From: Elusimicrobiota bacterium | Lineage (GTDB): Bacteria > Elusimicrobiota > Elusimicrobia > 2-01-FULL-59-12 > JACPXA01 | DNA: 6,974 bases | Direction: 5' to 3' | Assembly: GCA_016196785.1 (NCBI GenBank) | Contig: JACPXA010000222.1 | Location: 1-6,974, forward strand | In this document: one piece after another, positions 1 through 6,404 of the stretch | Layout: each line of letters begins with the position of its first letter | Position numbering within the stretch: position 1 is the stretch's first letter | The notes under the pieces: model-generated | What the model saw: the letters and a program-made list of their open reading frames with translations, nothing else | Told to the model about the DNA's origin: nothing | Databases searched by the model: none | Translations under genes and position numbers: made by a program

Positions 1-102
1 GGCATACTCGACGGCGGAGCGTATGCCGAGCGAGCCTGACGCCGGCGCAGGCCAACAGCCTGCCGGTGCAGCCGAAACGGAATACTCAGACAGGCTCCTA
101 GG
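1..102. repeat. MITE-like palindromic repeat, left copy (loop plus right arm)
   Basis: This stretch is the partial left copy of an element also found, as its other half, at 6881-6974. Its inner end reads ATACTCAGACAGGCTC (82-97) followed by CTAG (98-101); the reverse complement matches 6886-6901 at 15 of 16 positions, next to CTAG at 6882-6885. A second shared block, CAACAGCCTGCCGGT (53-67), is the complement of 6916-6929 with one extra base. Positions 1-27 form a perfect 7-bp hairpin, GGCATAC/GTATGCC, around a 13-nt loop. A further 6-bp hairpin lies at 47-63. No coding sequence or clear promoter is visible. The terminal inverted sequence with a flanking CTAG would suit a non-autonomous relative of an IS that duplicates a short CTAG-like target, but no transposase is present and the family is not identified. 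Confidence 0.7.
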
Positions 103-114
103 GTAAGAGGCCTG

Positions 115-120
115 AGGAGG
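115..120 (+). promoter_or_regulatory. sufB ribosome binding site
   Basis: A full AGGAGG lies 5 nt before the ATG at 126. It fixes that start over the in-frame ATG four codons later. It sits only 12 bp after the end of the repeat, so the repeat stops just short of the translation signals of the operon's first gene. Confidence 0.85.
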
Positions 121-125
121 ATCAG

Positions 126-1574
126 ATGCCGACCACAATGAAGACTATTGAGGACCTGACCACCCGGGAGTACAAATATGGATTCGTCTCACCGATCGAG
201 GCGGATACCGCGCCGCGCGGCTTGAATGAGGATATCATCCGGTTCATCTCCGCTAAGAAGAATGAGCCGCCGTTCATGCTCGACTGGCGCCTCAAGGCCT
301 ACCGGCACTGGCTGACAATGAAAGAGCCGACCTGGCAGAACGTCCACTATCCACCGATTGATTATCAAAACATTATCTACTACGCGGCGCCAAAATCGAA
401 GCAACCCGGGCCGAAGAGCCTAGAGGAGGTGGACCCTGAGGTGCGGGCCACTTTTGAGAAGCTGGGCATTCCCCTGAAAGAGCAGGAGCGGCTTTCCGGC
501 GTGGCGGTGGACGCGGTGCTGGACAGCGTGTCCGTGGCAACCACGTTCAAGGAAAAGCTGGCCAAGTTAGGGGTCATCTTCTGCTCCTTCTCCGAAGCCG
601 TCCAGAACCATCCGGACCTGGTCAAACAGTACCTGGGGACGGTGGTGCCATCCTCCGACAACTTCTTCGCCGCCCTGAACTCCGCGGTGTTCAGCGATGG
701 GTCCTTCTGTTACATCCCGAAAGGGGTCCGTTGTCCGATGGAGCTCTCGACCTACTTTCGTATTAATGCCGCGGATACCGGCCAGTTTGAGCGCACGTTG
801 ATCATCGCGGAGGAAGGCAGCTACGTGAGCTACCTGGAAGGCTGTACCGCGCCAATGCGGGACACCAACCAGCTCCATGCCGCGGTGGTCGAGCTCATCG
901 CGCTGGAGAACGCCGAGATTAAGTACTCGACCATTCAGAACTGGTATCCGGGCGACAAGGACGGGAAGGGTGGAATCTTCAACTTTGTCACCAAACGGGG
1001 ACGCTGCAAGGGGGCGAACTCCAAGATCTCATGGACCCAGGTAGAGACCGGCTCCGCCATCACCTGGAAGTATCCCAGCGTGATCCTCCAGGGGGACAAC
1101 TCGACCGGCGAGTTCTACTCAGTAGCCGTCACCAACAACTACCAGCAGGCGGACACCGGCACGAAGATGATCCATATCGGGAAGAACACCAAGAGCACCA
1201 TTATCTCAAAGGGGATCTCCGCGGGCCATGGTCAGAACACCTACCGGGGCTTGGTACAGATCAACCGGGGGGCCCAGGGCGCCCGTAATTACTCACAATG
1301 CGATTCGCTCTTGATGAGCGACACCTGTGGAGCCCACACCTTCCCGTCCCTAGCGGTGAACAATACCTCCGCGCAGGTCGAGCATGAGGCGACTACCTCC
1401 AAGATCGGTGAGGATCAGCTCTTTTACTGCCGACAGCGGGGGATCTCACCAGAGGATGCCGTGTCAATGATTGTTCACGGCTTCTGTAAACAGGTCTTCA
1501 AAAAGCTGCCGATGGAGTTTGCCGTTGAGGCCCAGAAATTGTTGACCGTCAGCCTGGAAGGCAGCGTCGGCTAA
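126..1574 (+). CDS. sufB: Fe-S cluster assembly scaffold protein SufB
   Basis: SufB is the main scaffold subunit of the cytosolic SufBC2D complex, on which sulfur and iron are assembled into a cluster before transfer to apoproteins. The product is 482 aa, close to the 495 aa of the E. coli protein, and is collinear with it to the C-terminus (QCDSLLMSDTCGAHT, then VEHEATTSKIGEDQLFYC, ending SLEGSVG). Cys392 aligns by spacing with E. coli Cys405, a key cluster/sulfur residue, and His420-Glu421 align with His433-Glu434. Cys240 in EGC probably matches Cys254 in the beta-helix core. The N-terminal part (about 1-150) is the alpha-helical region, the middle is the right-handed beta-helix, and the C-terminal helices bind SufC. 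The start is set by AGGAGG at 115-120. sufC begins 10 bp after the stop. There is no frameshift or missing key residue. Confidence 0.98.
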   Translation: MPTTMKTIEDLTTREYKYGFVSPIEADTAPRGLNEDIIRFISAKKNEPPFMLDWRLKAYRHWLTMKEPTWQNVHYPPIDYQNIIYYAAPKSKQPGPKSLEEVDPEVRATFEKLGIPLKEQERLSGVAVDAVLDSVSVATTFKEKLAKLGVIFCSFSEAVQNHPDLVKQYLGTVVPSSDNFFAALNSAVFSDGSFCYIPKGVRCPMELSTYFRINAADTGQFERTLIIAEEGSYVSYLEGCTAPMRDTNQLHAAVVELIALENAEIKYSTIQNWYPGDKDGKGGIFNFVTKRGRCKGANSKISWTQVETGSAITWKYPSVILQGDNSTGEFYSVAVTNNYQQADTGTKMIHIGKNTKSTIISKGISAGHGQNTYRGLVQINRGAQGARNYSQCDSLLMSDTCGAHTFPSLAVNNTSAQVEHEATTSKIGEDQLFYCRQRGISPEDAVSMIVHGFCKQVFKKLPMEFAVEAQKLLTVSLEGSVG

Positions 1575-1584
1575 ACGAGGGAAG

Positions 1585-2358
1585 ATGATGCTTGAGATCA
1601 AGAATTTACATGCGAACGCTGGTAACAAACTGATTCTCCGGGGCATCAACCTTTCGGTCAAGGCAGGTGAGGTCCACGCGATCATGGGACCCAACGGCTC
1701 TGGGAAGAGCACTCTGGCGCACATCCTGGCTGGGCGAGACGGGTTTGTGGCCACGACGGGCGAGGCGTTTTACAAGGAGAAAAACCTCCTCACGATGTCC
1801 CCCGAAGACCGCGCCGCGGAAGGTCTGTTCCTGGCTTTCCAATACCCGGTGGAGATCCCCGGCGTGAGCAACATGTACTTCCTTAAGACGGCGCTCAACG
1901 CCCTCCGAAAGCGGCGCGGCCTGCAGGAGCTTGATGCCATCGAGTTCTTGAACTGGATCAAGGAGAAGGCCAAATTGATGGAGATAGACGAGGCCCTCCT
2001 GAACCGTTCTGTCAACGATGGGTTCTCCGGTGGCGAGAAGAAACGCAACGAGATTCTTCAGATGGCGGTACTCGAGCCGCAACTCGCCATCCTGGATGAG
2101 ACCGACTCTGGCCTGGACATTGACGCTTTGCGGACCGTGGCCAACGGGATCAATATCATGCGGAGCCCGGATCGAGCGATCCTGGTGGTCACGCACTACC
2201 AGCGGTTGTTGAACTACGTTGAACCTGACTACGTCCACGTCCTTCTGGATGGCCGCATCGTGAGGTCGGGCGGCAAAGAGCTCGCGCTAGAACTCGAGCA
2301 GAAGGGCTACGGATGGCTGGAAGACGAATTCCAGCGCACTACGGTGCCGGCCTCATGA
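1585..2358 (+). CDS. sufC: Fe-S cluster assembly ATPase SufC
   Basis: SufC is the ABC-type ATPase of the SufBC2D complex; ATP binding drives its dimerisation and reshapes SufB-SufD for cluster assembly. It is soluble, with no membrane segment. The 257-aa product has all the nucleotide-binding motifs in order: Walker A GPNGSGKST (35-43, Lys41), Q-loop Gln86, signature FSGGEKKR (147-154), Walker B AILDE with Glu172, D-loop SGLD (175-178) and switch His204. FSGGEKKRNEI and the DETDSGLD form are typical of SufC rather than transporters. Two adjacent ATG codons open the gene (1585 and 1588). GAGG at 1577-1580 is 4 nt from the first and 7 nt from the second, and SufC proteins usually begin ML-I, so 1588 is a realistic alternative. 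The stop overlaps the sufD start. Confidence 0.97.
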   Translation: MMLEIKNLHANAGNKLILRGINLSVKAGEVHAIMGPNGSGKSTLAHILAGRDGFVATTGEAFYKEKNLLTMSPEDRAAEGLFLAFQYPVEIPGVSNMYFLKTALNALRKRRGLQELDAIEFLNWIKEKAKLMEIDEALLNRSVNDGFSGGEKKRNEILQMAVLEPQLAILDETDSGLDIDALRTVANGINIMRSPDRAILVVTHYQRLLNYVEPDYVHVLLDGRIVRSGGKELALELEQKGYGWLEDEFQRTTVPAS

Positions 2359-3608
2359 TGGGTTGGCTTCGGCAGACCCGGCAGTCGGCCATCGCCCGGT
2401 TCGAGGCACTGGGGTTTCCCACGGATCGGGACCCCAACTGGCAGTACACCAACGTCAAACCCATCGCTGATACCCCATTCACGCAAGTCACCCGGTATGA
2501 GCGGAATGGACTGACCGCCGAACAGCTCACGGGCGTCGCTTTCGGGGCGAGGATAGCCTGCCAGCTCGTGTTCGTGGATGGGCACTACGCGCCGGAACTT
2601 TCCGCCGTCCCTGCCCTCCCTGTGGGAACGCTGGTGGGAAGTCTCGCGGCGATCCTTGAGACGAGCCCCAACCGGGTGGAACCCCATCTCGCCCGGTACG
2701 CCGACATCCAGCGGCAGGGCTTCACCGCCTTAAACACCGCCTTCTTTGCCGATGGGGCGTTCGTCCAGTTACCCAAAGGCACTGTCCTAAACCTGCCGAT
2801 TCATCTTATGTTTGTGTCAACGGCCCGCCGCCAGAACACCGTGTCGCATCCCCGCGTCCTCATCCTAGCGGAACGGGAGACGAAGGCGGCGATCATCGAA
2901 AGCTACGTTGGATTAGCGGGTCACCCCTACTTCACCAACGCGGTGACCGAACTGCTGGTGGGGGAAAACGCCCAAATTGCCCATTACAAGCTCCAACGGG
3001 AAAGTGAGTCGGCGTTTCACATTGCGACGCTCCAGATCCGGCAGGACCGTGCCAGTACCTTCACGTCCCACTCGATTTCGCTGGGCGGCGCCCTCGTTCG
3101 GAACGATCTGAACGTGGTGCTGGCGGAGGAAGAGGCCGAGTGCACCTTGAACGGCCTCTACATGGTCGCAGGCCGACAGCACGTGGACCATCATACGATC
3201 ATTGACCATGTGAAACCACACTCGAGCAGCCGGGAGCTCTACAAGGGCGTCTTGGATGGGGAATCAAGGGCGGTCTTCAACGGCAGCATCATCGTCCGGC
3301 CGGACGCCCAAAAAACCGACGCCATGCAGACCAACAAAAATCTGTTACTCGCCGATGGGGCGATAGTGCACACGAAACCGGAGTTGAAAATCTTTGCCAA
3401 CGACGTGAAATGTAAACATGGCGCGACCATCGGCCAGATCTCGCCCGACGCCCTCTTCTACCTGCGCTCTCGGGGAATTCCCCGGGAGGCGGCCCGCCGC
3501 CTCCTGACCTATGCGTTTGTGAGCGAGATGATCGCCCGGATCGGCGTGGAGCCGCTCCGGGAGGGATTCACGGGGTGGCTGTCAGCTAGAGAACAACTCC
3601 TGCGATGA
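2355..3608 (+). CDS. sufD: Fe-S cluster assembly protein SufD
   Basis: SufD is the SufB paralogue that pairs with it across the SufBC2D scaffold and is linked to iron entry and cluster formation at the SufB-SufD interface. From ATG 2355 the product is 417 aa (E. coli 423 aa). It opens with the usual SufD motif, WLRQTRQSAIARFEALGFPT and a downstream WQYTNV. The C-terminal half contains the beta-helix and the motif DVKCKHGATIGQI, in which His355 matches E. coli His360 and Cys353 matches Cys358. I chose 2355 because its ATG overlaps the sufC TGA (ATGA), a typical translational-coupling junction; ATG 2358 is equally near. An in-frame ATG at 2313 would add 14 unconserved-looking residues and a 46-bp overlap. 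There is no strong ribosome binding site, so translation is probably coupled to sufC. Its own stop overlaps sufS. Confidence 0.95.
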   Translation: MMGWLRQTRQSAIARFEALGFPTDRDPNWQYTNVKPIADTPFTQVTRYERNGLTAEQLTGVAFGARIACQLVFVDGHYAPELSAVPALPVGTLVGSLAAILETSPNRVEPHLARYADIQRQGFTALNTAFFADGAFVQLPKGTVLNLPIHLMFVSTARRQNTVSHPRVLILAERETKAAIIESYVGLAGHPYFTNAVTELLVGENAQIAHYKLQRESESAFHIATLQIRQDRASTFTSHSISLGGALVRNDLNVVLAEEEAECTLNGLYMVAGRQHVDHHTIIDHVKPHSSSRELYKGVLDGESRAVFNGSIIVRPDAQKTDAMQTNKNLLLADGAIVHTKPELKIFANDVKCKHGATIGQISPDALFYLRSRGIPREAARRLLTYAFVSEMIARIGVEPLREGFTGWLSAREQLLR

Positions 3609-4864
3609 GAACCGTAACGAACCTCCATACGGCGCCACGCGTGACGTTCGATGTCCAGAAGGTGAGGAGGGATTTCCCGATCCTCAAGGAGAAGATCCGT
3701 GGCCGGCCGCTGGTGTACCTCGATAACGCCGCGACCACCCAGAAACCGCAGGCCGTGATTGACACCCTGACGCGGTATTACAGCGAGGGGAACTCCAATA
3801 TTCCCCGCGGGGTGCACTTCTTGAGCGAGCGGGCTACCCGCAACTATGAGGAAGCCCGCACCACCGTGAAGACGTTCCTGAACGCTGCCGCTTCCCAAGA
3901 GATCGTCTTTGTCCGCGGCGCCACCGAGGGGATCAACCTCGTGGCGCAGAGTTACGGTCGGACGCATGTCCAGGCCGGCGATGAAATCCTCATCTCCGAG
4001 ATGGAGCACCACTCCAACATCGTGCCCTGGCAGATGCTGTGTGAGGAGAAAGGTGCGACCTTGCGCGTGATCCCGATCACCGATGAGGGGGAGATCCAAC
4101 TTGAGGAGTACGAACGACTCCTGACCCCCAAGACTAAGCTGGTCGCCGTCGCCCATGTCTCTAACGCCCTCGGGACGATCAATCCGATTCGGGAGATCAT
4201 CGCGGCGGCCCACCTCCGGAACATCCCGGTGCTGATTGACGGGGCTCAGTCGGCCCCCCACCTCCCGGTGGATGTACAGGCGCTCGATTGCGACTTTTAT
4301 GTGTTTTCCGGACACAAGCTGTATGGTCCGACCGGCATCGGCGTCCTCTATGGCAAGACCCGCTGGCTGGAAGCGATGCCGCCCTACCAGGGCGGTGGGG
4401 ACATGATCCGTTCGGTGACCTTTGAGAAAACGCTCTACAACACGCTCCCGTACAAGTTTGAGGCGGGTACCCCGCACATCGCGGGAGGAATCGGGCTGGG
4501 AGTAGCTATCCGCTATGTGCAGGCGCTGGGACTGGAGGCTATCGCCGCCTACGAACAAGCGCTGTTGTCCTATGCCACGGAGGCCATCACCTCGGTCCCT
4601 GGGGTGCGGCTCATCGGCACCGCGAAGGACAAGGCGAGCGTCATCTCTTTCGTGCTTACTGGGGTCCATGCGCACGACGCGGGTACCGTCCTGGATCACG
4701 ACGGGATCGCCATCCGCGCCGGCCACCATTGCGCCCAGCCGGTCATGAAGCGCTTCGGGGTTCCGGCCACCTGCCGAGCCTCCTTATCCTTCTATAACAC
4801 GAAGGAGGAGAGCGATGCCCTTGTGGCAGGGCTCCATAAGGTCCGTGCGGTATTCCACCTGTAG
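3605..4864 (+). CDS. sufS: Cysteine desulfurase SufS (group II)
   Basis: SufS is a PLP-dependent enzyme that converts L-cysteine to L-alanine and holds the released sulfur as a persulfide for the SUF scaffold. The 419-aa product aligns with E. coli SufS (406 aa) at a constant offset of 12: PLP Lys238 in SGHK, His135 that stacks on the cofactor, Asp212 and Gln215 in IDGAQ, and catalytic Cys376 in RAGHHCAQP. The GHHC form and short loop mark a group II desulfurase. His357 in GVHAHD lies 19 residues before the catalytic Cys, the spacing of His342 to Cys361 in B. subtilis SufS, where this His takes zinc from SufU during sulfur transfer. This fits the sufU gene downstream. The start is fixed by an ATGA overlap with sufD. 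The stop is followed by a 246-bp foldback element. Confidence 0.97.
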   Translation: MRTVTNLHTAPRVTFDVQKVRRDFPILKEKIRGRPLVYLDNAATTQKPQAVIDTLTRYYSEGNSNIPRGVHFLSERATRNYEEARTTVKTFLNAAASQEIVFVRGATEGINLVAQSYGRTHVQAGDEILISEMEHHSNIVPWQMLCEEKGATLRVIPITDEGEIQLEEYERLLTPKTKLVAVAHVSNALGTINPIREIIAAAHLRNIPVLIDGAQSAPHLPVDVQALDCDFYVFSGHKLYGPTGIGVLYGKTRWLEAMPPYQGGGDMIRSVTFEKTLYNTLPYKFEAGTPHIAGGIGLGVAIRYVQALGLEAIAAYEQALLSYATEAITSVPGVRLIGTAKDKASVISFVLTGVHAHDAGTVLDHDGIAIRAGHHCAQPVMKRFGVPATCRASLSFYNTKEESDALVAGLHKVRAVFHL

Positions 4865-4868
4865 TCCA

Positions 4869-5110
4869 GGGGGGAGCCGGGGGTGTGGCTGCGTTCGCTC
4901 GCGGTGGGGCCACAGGGGCTGGCAGCCGGAAGACGCTCGCCTTGCGGGCTCGCTCCACGGTGGCTTCGCCGTGGCAAGAGCCGGCGGGAAGTCTGTCCTC
5001 CCCGGCTCAGCCACCGAGGCTTCCTTGCTCCAGCCCCTGGGCCCTCCGCTCGCTGGCCGATCACAACGCCTGAGCCTTTCGGCTCCGCGCCAGCACCCCC
5101 GGCTCCCCCT
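4869..5110. repeat. GC-rich foldback element between sufS and sufU
   Basis: The spacer between sufS and sufU is bounded by a perfect 16-bp inverted repeat, GGGGGAGCCGGGGGTG (4870-4885) and its complement (5094-5109). Inside lie a second inverted pair, CAGGGGCTGG (4913-4922) and CCAGCCCCTG (5030-5039), in the same nested order, and smaller hairpins: TGTGGC/GCCACA (4884-4889, 4909-4914), CCACGG/CCGTGG (4955-4960, 4969-4974), GAGCCGG/CCGGCTC (4978-4984, 5002-5008) and GAGCC-TTTC-GGCTC (5072-5085). Reading frames are open on both strands, as expected of stop-poor GC-rich DNA; none resembles a protein I know. It looks like a non-coding mobile or REP/MITE-like insertion, distinct in sequence from the repeat at the window ends. 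In the mRNA it would fold strongly between two cotranscribed genes. Confidence 0.75.
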
Positions 5111-5563
5111 ATGTCTGACTTAGGCGAGCTGTATCAGGAAGTCATCATTGATCACAGCCGGAGCCCCCGCAACTTCCACGAGCTGAAGGAAGCCAACCGG
5201 AGGGCGGACGGCCATAACCCGCTGTGCGGCGATCAAATTTCCCTCTACGTGCTCTTAAAGGACAATATGATCCAAGATATCAGCTTTCAAGGTACCGGTT
5301 GCGCGATTTCCAAGGCCTCCGCCTCGATGATGACGGAGAGCGTCAAAGCCAAAACGACCGCCGAGGCAGCCGCGCTCTTCGAGAAGTTCCATCGGATGGT
5401 GACCGGGGAAGGGAATGGGATGGTCAATCCGGCGGGGCTCGGTAAATTAGCGGCCTTTTCAGGGGTGAGCGAATACCCGGTGCGTGTCAAATGTGCGAGC
5501 CTGGCCTGGCACACCTTGCGCGCCGCCCTGGAGGCCCGGCAAGCCACCGTCTCCACCGAATAG
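5111..5563 (+). CDS. sufU: SufU-type zinc-dependent sulfur transfer/scaffold protein
   Basis: SufU accepts the persulfide sulfur from SufS and passes it to SufBCD; it belongs to the IscU fold family but binds zinc. The 150-aa product begins MSDLGELYQEVIIDH, a typical SufU N-terminus. The zinc ligands are Cys39 and Asp41 (CGD), Cys64 (GTGCAIS) and Cys128 (VKCASLAW), matching Cys41, Asp43, Cys66 and Cys128 of B. subtilis SufU. The interval between the second and third Cys is about 20 residues longer than in IscU, and the IscU LPPVK motif is absent; both are SufU hallmarks. ATG 5111 is chosen by homology, yet it has no Shine-Dalgarno sequence because the foldback element ends at the base before it. 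The frame stays open upstream to GTG 4883, which has a purine-rich GGGGAG 6 nt before it, so a 226-aa extended form is possible. Confidence 0.93.
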   Translation: MSDLGELYQEVIIDHSRSPRNFHELKEANRRADGHNPLCGDQISLYVLLKDNMIQDISFQGTGCAISKASASMMTESVKAKTTAEAAALFEKFHRMVTGEGNGMVNPAGLGKLAAFSGVSEYPVRVKCASLAWHTLRAALEARQATVSTE

Positions 5564-5610
5564 GGACGTAGTTGCACTAATTTAACTTCTGGAGTGGTGA
5601 GGGAGATCAT

Positions 5611-6285
5611 ATGAGAGATTCGGGACCTGAGCTGATTCGCCTGAAGCGCGATTGTGAGGCGATCCAGATTCCGAGTGGCCAACCCCTGCCCCTGCCGGCG
5701 GGGACGGTGGTCAGGGTAACGCAGGCGCTGGGGGGGACCTACACCGTGACCACGGAGTATGGAGAGATGGCCCGCATCGCGGGCAAGGATGTTGATGCCC
5801 TGGGCCTTCGACAGGAGGCAGCACCGGCCACTCCGGCCACAGTGTCTGAGGCCGGAGCAGCACCGGCCGCTCCGGCCACTCCCCCTTCTACTTTGCCCCC
5901 CGCCACCGCCCGTTTGCCCTCCGCTCAGGTGGCTGCGGCTGACGTGGAGAAATTGGTGTGGGATCAATTAAAGACCGTGTACGATCCTGAGATCCCCGTC
6001 AACGTGGTTGATCTGGGACTCGTGTATGAGTGCCAGCTCACCCCCTTGCCAGGGGATGGGAACCAAGAAAAGGGAGGGGGGAACGCTGGAGGGTATCAGG
6101 TGGACGTCAAACTGACGTTGACGGCACCTGGGTGTGGGATGGGGGATGTACTGAAAGCCGATGCGGAAGATAAAATTCGGAGCGTCCCCGGTGTGAAGAA
6201 GGCTTCCGTTGAATTGGTCCTAGAACCGGCCTGGAACCCTGGGATGATGTCTGAAGGGGCAAAACTCGAGCTTGGTTTACTGTGA
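5611..6285 (+). CDS. sufT: SufT-like Fe-S maturation protein, long form, with MIP18 (DUF59) domain
   Basis: SufT proteins are auxiliary Fe-S maturation factors of the MIP18/DUF59 family, often encoded at the end of suf operons. The 224-aa product has three parts. Residues 1-68 are the N-terminal domain of the long SufT form (with TVVRVTQALGGTYTV). Residues 69-110 are an Ala/Pro/Thr-rich linker. Residues 111-224 are the MIP18 domain, with VYDPEIPVNVVDLGLVYE (123-140), TLTAPGCGMG (169-178, conserved Cys175) and EPAWNPGMMSEGAKLELGL at the end. A Gly-rich loop (about 146-162) is inserted between strands of this domain. The gene is longer than I would expect for the family, because of the linker and this loop. 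AGGGAG at 5600-5605 lies 5 nt before the ATG. The 47-bp gap from sufU has no clear promoter or terminator, so it is probably cotranscribed. Confidence 0.9.
   Translation: MRDSGPELIRLKRDCEAIQIPSGQPLPLPAGTVVRVTQALGGTYTVTTEYGEMARIAGKDVDALGLRQEAAPATPATVSEAGAAPAAPATPPSTLPPATARLPSAQVAAADVEKLVWDQLKTVYDPEIPVNVVDLGLVYECQLTPLPGDGNQEKGGGNAGGYQVDVKLTLTAPGCGMGDVLKADAEDKIRSVPGVKKASVELVLEPAWNPGMMSEGAKLELGLL
5818..5879 (+). repeat. Two-copy direct repeat in the sufT linker
   Basis: A 23-nt unit at 5818-5840 recurs at 5857-5879 with one A/G difference. The period is 39 nt, or 13 codons, so the frame is kept and both copies encode an Ala/Pro-rich segment. It explains part of the extra length of the linker and points to slippage or local duplication. 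Confidence 0.85.
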
Positions 6286-6333
6286 GTTACTATTGAAAAC
6301 TGTTGAATTTATTAACTTTTATACAATATTATG

Positions 6334-6358
6334 ATTCTTGACTTTAATTATGAAGAAT
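6334..6358. promoter_or_regulatory. Candidate IscR type-1-like operator
   Basis: This 25-bp sequence has perfect 6-bp outer arms, ATTCTT and AAGAAT. By hand alignment it agrees with the 25-bp E. coli IscR type-1 consensus, as I remember it, at 19 positions. The left half, ATTCTTGACT, fits ATASYYGACT at 9 of 10; the right half is poorer. It covers the -35 box of the rrf2 promoter, a natural place for autorepression. A left half of this quality is expected by chance about two or three times in a window this size, so position and symmetry carry the argument. Confidence 0.5.
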
Positions 6359-6366
6359 GCTATACT
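6338..6366 (+). promoter_or_regulatory. Sigma-70 promoter of the rrf2 gene
   Basis: TTGACT (6338-6343) and TATACT (6361-6366) are separated by exactly 17 nt, and TG at 6358-6359 adds an extended -10. Each box differs from consensus at one position. Transcription would begin near 6373, leaving a leader of about 30 nt. It lies in the most AT-rich part of the window, between sufT and rrf2, and is the only strong promoter I see. Confidence 0.8.
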
Positions 6367-6389
6367 CTTAATAGGGTGAACTTCCCAAG

Positions 6390-6397
6390 AGGGGTGA
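6390..6397 (+). promoter_or_regulatory. rrf2 ribosome binding site
   Basis: AGGGGTGA, close to the anti-Shine-Dalgarno complement, lies 7 nt before GTG 6405. It decides this GTG start; no ATG is available in a comparable position. Confidence 0.8.
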
Positions 6398-6404
6398 AAA
6401 AATA

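Noticed and set aside
4..13. IscR half-site look-alikes in the repeats: ATACTCGACG here and ATACTTGACA at 6958-6967
   Set aside because: Each fits ATASYYGACT at 9 of 10, but neither has a second half-site at the right distance, and about two or three such hits are expected by chance in this window. They fall in the shared loop of the repeat, which explains why both ends carry one.
1606..2238. A 210-codon minus-strand frame opposite sufC
   Set aside because: It lies fully inside sufC, has no ribosome binding site argument or known motif, and is explained by base composition.
3509..4729. A 406-codon open frame on the minus strand opposite sufS and the end of sufD
   Set aside because: Its product is rich in Arg, Gly, His and Asp without any recognisable motif, and it mirrors the codon positions of a clearly real gene. 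Long antisense frames are common opposite GC-rich genes.
4743..5123. Several open frames on both strands in the sufS-sufU spacer
   Set aside because: They arise from the stop-poor GC-rich palindrome, and the predicted peptides are Arg/Pro/Gly/Ala-rich without similarity to known families. Only the frame continuous with sufU deserves attention.
5564..5610. Possible internal promoter before sufT (TTGCAC near 5570 in an AT-rich patch)
   Set aside because: No acceptable -10 lies 16-18 nt downstream, and the 47-bp gap is ordinary inside an operon.
5287..5967. A 226-codon minus-strand frame across sufU and sufT
   Set aside because: It crosses two real genes and their spacer, with a low-complexity Gly/Arg/Ser stretch opposite the sufT linker repeat; a shadow frame.
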